Origin: Methanomicrobiales archaeon
GTDB lineage: Archaea; Halobacteriota; Methanomicrobia; Methanomicrobiales; Methanomicrobiaceae
Assembly: GCA_012523385.1 (NCBI GenBank)
Contig: JAAYIO010000158.1
Location: 1-10,174 of the forward strand
Direction of reading: 5' to 3'
DNA: 10,174 bases
A model generated the notes under the pieces. The model was not told where the DNA came from. It ran no database searches and was given only the letters and a program-made list of their open reading frames with translations. A program made the translations under genes and the position numbers. Positions 7,118 to 10,174 of the stretch are shown here, in pieces. The first letter of the stretch is position 1, and each line of letters begins with the position of its first letter.

Positions 7118-7456
7118 TTAGTCTGAAATACTTTTTTTTTCATCTGTAACTGAATCCTGGGGCAGGAACGGTTGAATATGAAGTTTATATGCGCCATGGC
7201 AGGAGTTGCAGACATAGAATTCCTGTGTCCAGCAGGACGGGCAGGCCCATCTGCCGCAAAGCGTGCACTGGCGCAGTCCGGTAAGAGGAACGGCTTCATT
7301 GCAGAGATCACAAAAATACCTGGAAAAGGATGACACGTCCTTCTGCGGAGACTCACCAGGCTTTCGCATATGTGGAATAGCTCCCCTCAGCTGTGAGTAA
7401 AAGCGACTCTGCTCAGTTGATCGGCTATTTCCCGTTTGTCTCTGTTTCCAGAACAT
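7118..7456 (-). CDS. Small protein with four CxxC pairs (double zinc-binding domain), last gene of operon
   Basis: Unrecognised as a named family. With the start at 7456 it has 112 residues: a polar, basic, probably disordered first 45, then a zinc module with CxxC pairs at C49/C52, C64/C67, C72/C75 and C83/C86. Key pieces read YFCDLCNE, RQCTLCGRWACPSCW and YVCNSCHGAYKLH. Eight Cys fit two zinc ions, perhaps in a cross-braced FYVE/RING-like fold. The tail is acidic then Lys-rich. The 7456 ATG lies inside the upstream gene (32-base overlap) with GAGGAG in front. A second choice, ATG 7369 (83 residues), has GGGGAG 11 bases ahead and keeps every Cys. It is the last member of the leftward run, suggesting an adaptor for protein or nucleic acid contacts. 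Confidence 0.75.
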   Translation of the reverse strand: MFWKQRQTGNSRSTEQSRFYSQLRGAIPHMRKPGESPQKDVSSFSRYFCDLCNEAVPLTGLRQCTLCGRWACPSCWTQEFYVCNSCHGAYKLHIQPFLPQDSVTDEKKSISD

Positions 7457-7775
7457 TCAGTCGCTCCTCAAGGCTGGTAAGGGTGTCAGTCATTTCATGC
7501 CGGAACTCTTTCAGGCTACCCATGCGTCTCTCTTCTTGTATGAGTGCCGAATCTTTATGGGTACGAAATGTTCGTACCTGATTCTTATCCATCAGAGCCC
7601 ATTCTTCGATCAAATCTTCAAAGTGTTGGTCAAGATACTCGTCCACCCGATTTTCAACCGGGCGGTCTATCGATACATTCCAGGATGTTCCTTTGAAATA
7701 GTAATAGAGAAGGAACGAGAGGAGTGCGAGGAGTGCAACGATGATGATTATGAGAATAATCTCAGCTGTTGTCAT
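7425..7775 (-). CDS. Membrane-anchored coiled-coil protein with YLD-EWxL motif
   Basis: No known family recognised; 116 residues. An N-terminal helix at about 5-27 (EIILIIIIVALLALLSFLLYY) anchors it, with the rest probably cytoplasmic. Next comes the motif shared with the two upstream genes, here Y47-L-D-Q-H-F-E-D-L-I-E-E-W-A-L61. The C-terminal half is charged, with heptad-like spacing (LKEFRHEMTDTLTSLEERLNVLE) typical of a coiled coil. The start ATG overlaps the previous stop (7772-7775), and GGAGG lies seven bases before it. As the only one of the three motif proteins with a membrane helix, it could tether the others to the membrane. Confidence 0.82.
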   Translation of the reverse strand: MTTAEIILIIIIVALLALLSFLLYYYFKGTSWNVSIDRPVENRVDEYLDQHFEDLIEEWALMDKNQVRTFRTHKDSALIQEERRMGSLKEFRHEMTDTLTSLEERLNVLETETNGK

Positions 7776-7999
7776 TGCTTTGCCTCCCTGACTTTCTGAA
7801 GCCTCTGGTTAATTTCGGTAAGTTTCGTGTCGGCTTGCCGGGTGAATCGGCCCATATCCTGTATTTCAGTTTCGACACTTCGTAGGCGTTCGGGATAATC
7901 TTCTAAATCCCGCACCGTGCCCAGGTTCCACTCTTCAATGATATCCCTCATCCTTCGGTCAAGATAGGCATTCATGTAACCGTCAAACCCTGTTGTCAT
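7772..7999 (-). CDS. Small soluble protein with YLD-EWxL motif (75 residues)
   Basis: The shortest of three paralogous proteins. It consists almost only of the shared module: Y12-L-D-R-R-M-R-D-I-I-E-E-W-N-L26 followed by a helical, charged segment. Compared with the upstream neighbour, similarity continues without a gap for 20 residues after the motif, ending RLRSVETEI here and RLDAVSTEI there. No membrane helix or signal peptide is seen. The ATG overlaps the previous stop by four bases (7996-7999), and GAGGTG lies eight bases ahead. The last ~30 residues (TRQADTKLTEINQRLQKVRE) look like a coiled coil, so it may pair with its paralogs. Function unknown. Confidence 0.8.
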   Translation of the reverse strand: MTTGFDGYMNAYLDRRMRDIIEEWNLGTVRDLEDYPERLRSVETEIQDMGRFTRQADTKLTEINQRLQKVREAKQ

Positions 8000-8304
8000 T
8001 TCTCTTCCACCTCACTCAGGGCCAGTTCAAGGACAGAGGCCCGCTCTTTCAGGGTGAGCTTTGTTCTCTCAAGCGCAGTGATCTCTGTACTGACCGCATC
8101 AAGGCGGTGTTCAAGATTATCGAGGGTGGACTGTGTCACAAGCCCCCATTCTGAAATAATTTGGGGCATGTGTGCATCCAGATATCTCCCCAGCCGTTTA
8201 TCCATTGAAGGCAGACTTCTATCAATGGATTCCGGGATTGATGCAAGTGATTCTCTAAATGAGACCTTTTGCTGTGTCCTGTAACCTTCTGTTTCATACA
8301 TCAT
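7996..8304 (-). CDS. Small soluble coiled-coil protein with YLD-EWxL motif (102 residues)
   Basis: First of the three motif paralogs in transcription order. A ~35-residue polar N-terminal extension (SLASIPESIDRSLPSMDKRL) precedes Y41-L-D-A-H-M-P-Q-I-I-S-E-W-G-L55, then a long predicted coiled coil to the end (LEHRLDAVSTEITALERTK, LELALSEVEEK). There is no membrane helix. Two start codons are adjacent (8304 and 8301). GGTGA lies three and six bases before them, and its TGA is also the stop of the upstream gene, so translation is tightly coupled. Only three bases separate it from the upstream gene. Family and function are not recognised. Confidence 0.8.
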   Translation of the reverse strand: MMYETEGYRTQQKVSFRESLASIPESIDRSLPSMDKRLGRYLDAHMPQIISEWGLVTQSTLDNLEHRLDAVSTEITALERTKLTLKERASVLELALSEVEEK

Positions 8305-8307
8305 GCA

Positions 8308-8709
8308 TCACCTGATTTTTTTCTCCTCGCCTTTTATCTTGTCAACCAGATCGTCCAGTTTTCTGTTTTTGACCGAATTTTCGAGCAACTGAATTCTCTG
8401 GTCAACCGCAGTCTGTTTGGCAAATATCTCGGCTTCCAGACGGGTATTCTCCATATCAAGTGTGTTGATCTCATCAAGTTTCTCTGGGGTGACCCGGAAA
8501 AAGGGCTGGCCCCTATGAGTGAAATCAAGCTTCATCAGTTGAAGTTTCTCTTTCTCAAGTTCTATCTCAGCAAGACGGGGGGTCACTTTCGCATCGTGCA
8601 TCTCTTTGACGATGTAATAGAGAATGATAAACCCGACTAAGATGAGTATGACCCAGAGAAATGATTGAAACCATGCCCACCATTCAAGAGTAAATGATTC
8701 TGTGGCCAT
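8308..8709 (-). CDS. Single-span membrane protein with cytoplasmic coiled coil (133 residues)
   Basis: Unrecognised. The N-terminus has an aromatic stretch (LEWWAWFQSF) leading into a membrane helix at about 15-34 (FLWVILILVGFIILYYIV). Lys and Arg follow, so the C-terminal ~95 residues should be cytoplasmic. These hold one charged helix (RLAEIELEKEKLQLMKLDF), a short hinge with Gly and Pro (HRGQPFFRVTPEK), then a longer coiled-coil segment with heptad spacing (about 77-130). It lacks the YLD-EWxL motif of the next three genes. The ATG is six bases after the stop of the beta-barrel gene, with GAGG four bases before it. With the 7425-7775 product it would provide a second membrane anchor for the presumed complex. 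Confidence 0.8.
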   Translation of the reverse strand: MATESFTLEWWAWFQSFLWVILILVGFIILYYIVKEMHDAKVTPRLAEIELEKEKLQLMKLDFTHRGQPFFRVTPEKLDEINTLDMENTRLEAEIFAKQTAVDQRIQLLENSVKNRKLDDLVDKIKGEEKKIR

Positions 8710-8715
8710 CTCACC

Positions 8716-9156
8716 TCACTCCTTTGGTTTGCGTTCTGATTGACCGTTTTCTTTATCCGGCCTTATCTTTGCACCGAGATTCTTAACGCCTCTTTCGATA
8801 CTTTCTCCCATATCCTCTGCTCCTTCCTTGACCGAATTGCCTGCCATGCCCATTTTTAAGCTGATCTTTTCTGTAAGGGGAACTTTCCGCTGCACATGAA
8901 CGATAACATCCTCTGCTACAGCAAGTTTTGCAACATCTTGCGGGCTTATCCGTATCGCTCCTTCTTCAACCATGGTATCGGCGTAGATGGTGAGAGTGAT
9001 CTTTTTTGGTTTTTGATCCTCAGAGTATGGCACATTTTTTACCTCAATGGCCTCTCCTTCTTTTACCCCAAGTAAAGACAATACTGATTCATGGACGCGG
9101 GCCCGCCCTTCGCTGGGAAATGCCCGTATCTGAATGCTTAATTCAATCCCTTCCAT
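8716..9156 (-). CDS. Predicted double-psi beta-barrel (CDC48 N-domain-like) protein with amphipathic C-terminal helix, first gene of operon
   Basis: From ATG 9156 the product has 146 residues. Residues 4-92 resemble CDC48-N/double-psi barrels by pattern only: alternating strands (IELSIQIRAF), then GRARVHESVLSLLGVKEGEAIEV, in the way VCP-like proteins read V-x-L-x4-L-x-x-L-G-V-x-x-G-D. A second half (ITLTIYADTMVEEGAIRIS, then DVIVHVQRKV) mirrors the first. Residues 95-132 form an amphipathic, Gly-containing helix; the tail is charged. No ATPase domain follows, so it would be a stand-alone substrate or partner-binding domain. A longer reading from ATG 9210 is possible, but the TATA box at 9180-9187 lies within it at the right distance for a leaderless message from 9156. 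The barrel assignment is an inference from pattern. Confidence 0.72.
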   Translation of the reverse strand: MEGIELSIQIRAFPSEGRARVHESVLSLLGVKEGEAIEVKNVPYSEDQKPKKITLTIYADTMVEEGAIRISPQDVAKLAVAEDVIVHVQRKVPLTEKISLKMGMAGNSVKEGAEDMGESIERGVKNLGAKIRPDKENGQSERKPKE

Positions 9157-9179
9157 AGGGTGTCCGATGGTGAGAATGA

Positions 9180-9187
9180 TATTTATA
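9180..9187 (-). promoter_or_regulatory. TATA box of the six-gene operon
   Basis: On the reverse strand TATAAATA is centred about 27 bases before the ATG at 9156, inside a 12-bp palindrome GATATTTATATC (9178-9189). That spacing predicts transcription starting at or next to the start codon, a leaderless message; no SD precedes 9156. Confidence 0.6.
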
Positions 9188-9210
9188 TCTATGCTGAATA
9201 TAGCTGACAC

Positions 9211-9443
9211 ATATTTGGGTAAATGCTCTTAAAAGTGTTATATTTTGATTTAAATAACTAAATGGAGTTATTTTTATGTGATTGTTGGTGTGGATAGTAT
9301 AATCCCTCGAAATCATTAAAAAGTGGCTTTAATTGATGTTTATTTCATTAATAGACTTGCATATGTGGTAATATAGGATTATTCTGAAAATTATCCATCT
9401 GCCGTATATACTGTTCACATTTTATCCACATGATAGACTGGTG
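9211..9443. other. AT-rich intergenic region without a supported gene
   Basis: I see no gene here. It contains an 8-bp-arm inverted repeat, AAATAACT-N6-AGTTATTT (9252-9273), followed on the forward strand by T bases, lying about 65 bases upstream of the operon TATA box. It also has a forward TATA-like GTATATAC (9404-9411). The inverted repeat may be an operator or a terminator for an upstream leftover. Confidence 0.5.
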
Positions 9444-9530
9444 ATGGTGAATTGCCTCTGTCCTGGACGGGGGCGTGAGTGCATTTCGATTTGGAAAATT
9501 CAGGTTGCTAAAAAAGAGGTAATCGTCTGA
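9444..9530 (+). CDS. Possible 28-residue Cys-containing peptide, doubtful
   Basis: ATG 9444 opens a 28-codon frame ending at TGA 9528-9530, directly abutting the converging gene at 9531. It reads MVNCLCPGRGRECISIWK and then a Lys/Val-rich end. A TATATA at 9405-9410 would start transcription about 10 bases ahead of the ATG. Three Cys near the start (C4, C6, C13) could bind metal. The frame is too short to judge by codon use and may be chance. Confidence 0.2.
   Translation: MVNCLCPGRGRECISIWKIQVAKKEVIV
9510..9515 (-). terminator. T-run terminator of the 63-residue repeat protein gene
   Basis: Six T bases on the reverse strand begin 15 bases after the stop at 9531. Confidence 0.5.
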
Positions 9531-9722
9531 TCACACTTCGTATGCAACCAGCGACATACCCAGTTCTTTTTCAAGGTCTTTGATCCTTTTTAGATCATTT
9601 TCCTTTAGAGATGAGTATTTTGGAACTTCATATGCAAGAAGTGTCACGTCCATCTCTTTTTCAATTGCCTTTACCTTGTTAACTTTTTCAGCCGAGAGAT
9701 TGGCATATCCCATACATATCAT
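9531..9722 (-). CDS. 63-residue protein of two tandem 30-residue-period repeats, unknown function
   Basis: The protein is nearly all repeat. Unit 1 runs from Y6 to V33 and unit 2 from Y36 to V63, exactly 30 residues apart. Eleven of 28 aligned positions are identical and most others conservative (YANL/YSSL, AIEKEM/DLEKEL, TLLAYEV/SLVAYEV). Each unit looks like a charged helix followed by a short strand ending AYEV. There is no membrane helix. I chose ATG 9722 because GGTGA lies five bases upstream; a GTG at 9734 would add four residues. A TATA-like box (9755-9762) and a T-run after the stop suggest a single-gene transcript. I do not recognise the family. The repeat probably arose by internal duplication and could pack as a pseudo-dimer. 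Confidence 0.8.
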   Translation of the reverse strand: MICMGYANLSAEKVNKVKAIEKEMDVTLLAYEVPKYSSLKENDLKRIKDLEKELGMSLVAYEV

Positions 9723-9754
9723 GTGGTTCACCACTTTCAGAATATCTGCCTGTG

Positions 9755-9762
9755 GATAAATA
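9755..9762 (-). promoter_or_regulatory. TATA box of the 63-residue repeat protein gene
   Basis: TATTTATC on the reverse strand is centred about 36 bases before ATG 9722, giving a leader of roughly 10 bases that contains the GGTGA. A perfect 12-bp palindrome, TGATTTAAATCA (9792-9803), lies about 30 bases further upstream and could be an operator. Confidence 0.5.
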
Positions 9763-9926
9763 CGTATGGGTTATGGGGGGATTTCTAACGGTGATTTAAA
9801 TCAGTCTGTTCCCTCTCGCGCATCGTCTGCATATCCGTGTCGCATGTATGAGCAGAGTGACTGCCGATCTGTCTTCCTGAAATCGGTGATTTCTGCCTTA
9901 TTTTTATGGATATTTGTTTTTACAGG

Positions 9927-10096
9927 ATGATGTTTTGTGGTGCAAACCCTGCCAGAAAACAGATGCCGCGGGTTGGTGCATACACCACTCCCGGAAAGGC
10001 AGGATGGGCGTGCAGAATGTATGTCTTATTGACTCGCCTAAAATCTCGCGAAAATGGTGGGTTTTGATAATCTAAAGAGATTTTAATCTTTTTAGA
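9927..10096 (+). ncRNA. Candidate small RNA or tiny-gene transcription unit with nested stems
   Basis: This GC-richer island sits in AT-rich DNA. TTATTTTTATG (about 9897-9907) is a possible TATA box predicting a start near 9927. The body can fold as nested stems: CCTGCC (9948-9953) with GGCAGG (9998-10003), CGGG (9969-9972) with CCCG (9990-9993), and TGGTG (9974-9978) with CACCA (9983-9987) around a CATA loop. A 12-bp near-perfect hairpin with one G-T pair (10071-10096) ends it, with TTTTT in its right arm. A 46-codon frame (9927-10067, starting MMFCGANPARKQMPRVGAY) covers the same bases, and the reverse strand is stop-free for 74 codons (9804-10025) but has no usual start near its beginning. 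RNA gene, tiny leaderless basic protein, or dispersed repeat all remain possible. Confidence 0.35.
10071..10096. terminator. Strong 12-bp hairpin, likely bidirectional terminator
   Basis: Arms 10071-10082 and 10085-10096 pair throughout with one G-T wobble around a TT centre; the right arm contains five T bases. It fits an end for the island transcript at 9927. The rest up to 10174 shows no gene I can support. Confidence 0.4.
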
Positions 10097-10174
10097 GATA
10101 TTTTGTGGTGCTGAATTAAGGCCAAATTCACCGAATGCTATGCTGGATTACCATTTCATCGGGGGTATCTATTC

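Noticed and set aside
9804..10025. Reverse-strand stop-free stretch of 74 codons
   Set aside because: The only ATG is 14 codons before the stop and no GTG or TTG occurs near the beginning, so it is not called as a gene; noted under the island finding.
9933..10111. Direct repeat TTTTGTGGTGC at 9933-9943 and 10101-10111
   Set aside because: An 11-base match with unlike flanks may be chance; it could be the edge of a duplicated element but nothing else supports that.
10140..10174. ATG at 10140 opening a frame that runs off the right edge (MLDYHFIGGIY)
   Set aside because: Only 11 codons are visible, with no SD, so it cannot be supported as a gene start.

Overview
The window most likely comes from a methanogenic euryarchaeon, probably of the order Methanomicrobiales. 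This is inferred from archaeal TATA-like boxes about 25 bases upstream of transcript or gene starts, GGTGA/GGAGG ribosome-binding sites, T-run terminators, a CbiMNQ metal transporter, a U32-family protein, and a receiver-GAF-histidine kinase of a style common in these archaea. No marker gene settles the species. No rRNA, tRNA, CRISPR array or insertion sequence was seen.

Left part (1-1433): a leftward cobalt (or nickel) ECF transporter operon, cbiM-cbiN-cbiQ, with cbiQ cut by the window edge. Two short palindromes lie just upstream of cbiM and are candidate operators. The same intergenic region drives a divergent small membrane protein with an Asp-rich tail (1434-1841).

Middle (2053-7027, all rightward): an SLC13/ArsB-type anion or Na+-coupled permease, a U32-family protein (tRNA/rRNA hydroxylation or collagenase-like family), a 73-residue orphan with a clear TATA box and T-run terminator, and a receiver-GAF-histidine kinase. 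The kinase probably starts at 5333, because a TATA box and an SD sit in front of that codon and inside any longer reading.

Right part (7118-9156, leftward) is the most interesting: a compact run of six small genes with 4-base overlaps or gaps of 3-6 bases over most of its length. From its promoter it encodes a protein with a predicted double-psi beta-barrel (CDC48-N-like) domain, a single-span membrane coiled-coil protein, three short proteins that all carry the motif Y-L-D-x2-[MF]-x2-[IL]-I-x-E-W-x-L (one membrane anchored), and a protein with four CxxC pairs. I recognise no described system here. It looks like a membrane-anchored scaffold built from paralogous modules.

Far right (9211-10174): mostly non-coding AT-rich DNA, a 63-residue protein made of two 30-residue-period repeats (9531-9722), and a GC-richer island (about 9927-10096) with nested inverted repeats, open frames on both strands, a TATA-like box before it and a 12-bp hairpin after it. 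The island may be a small RNA gene, a tiny protein gene or a dispersed repeat.
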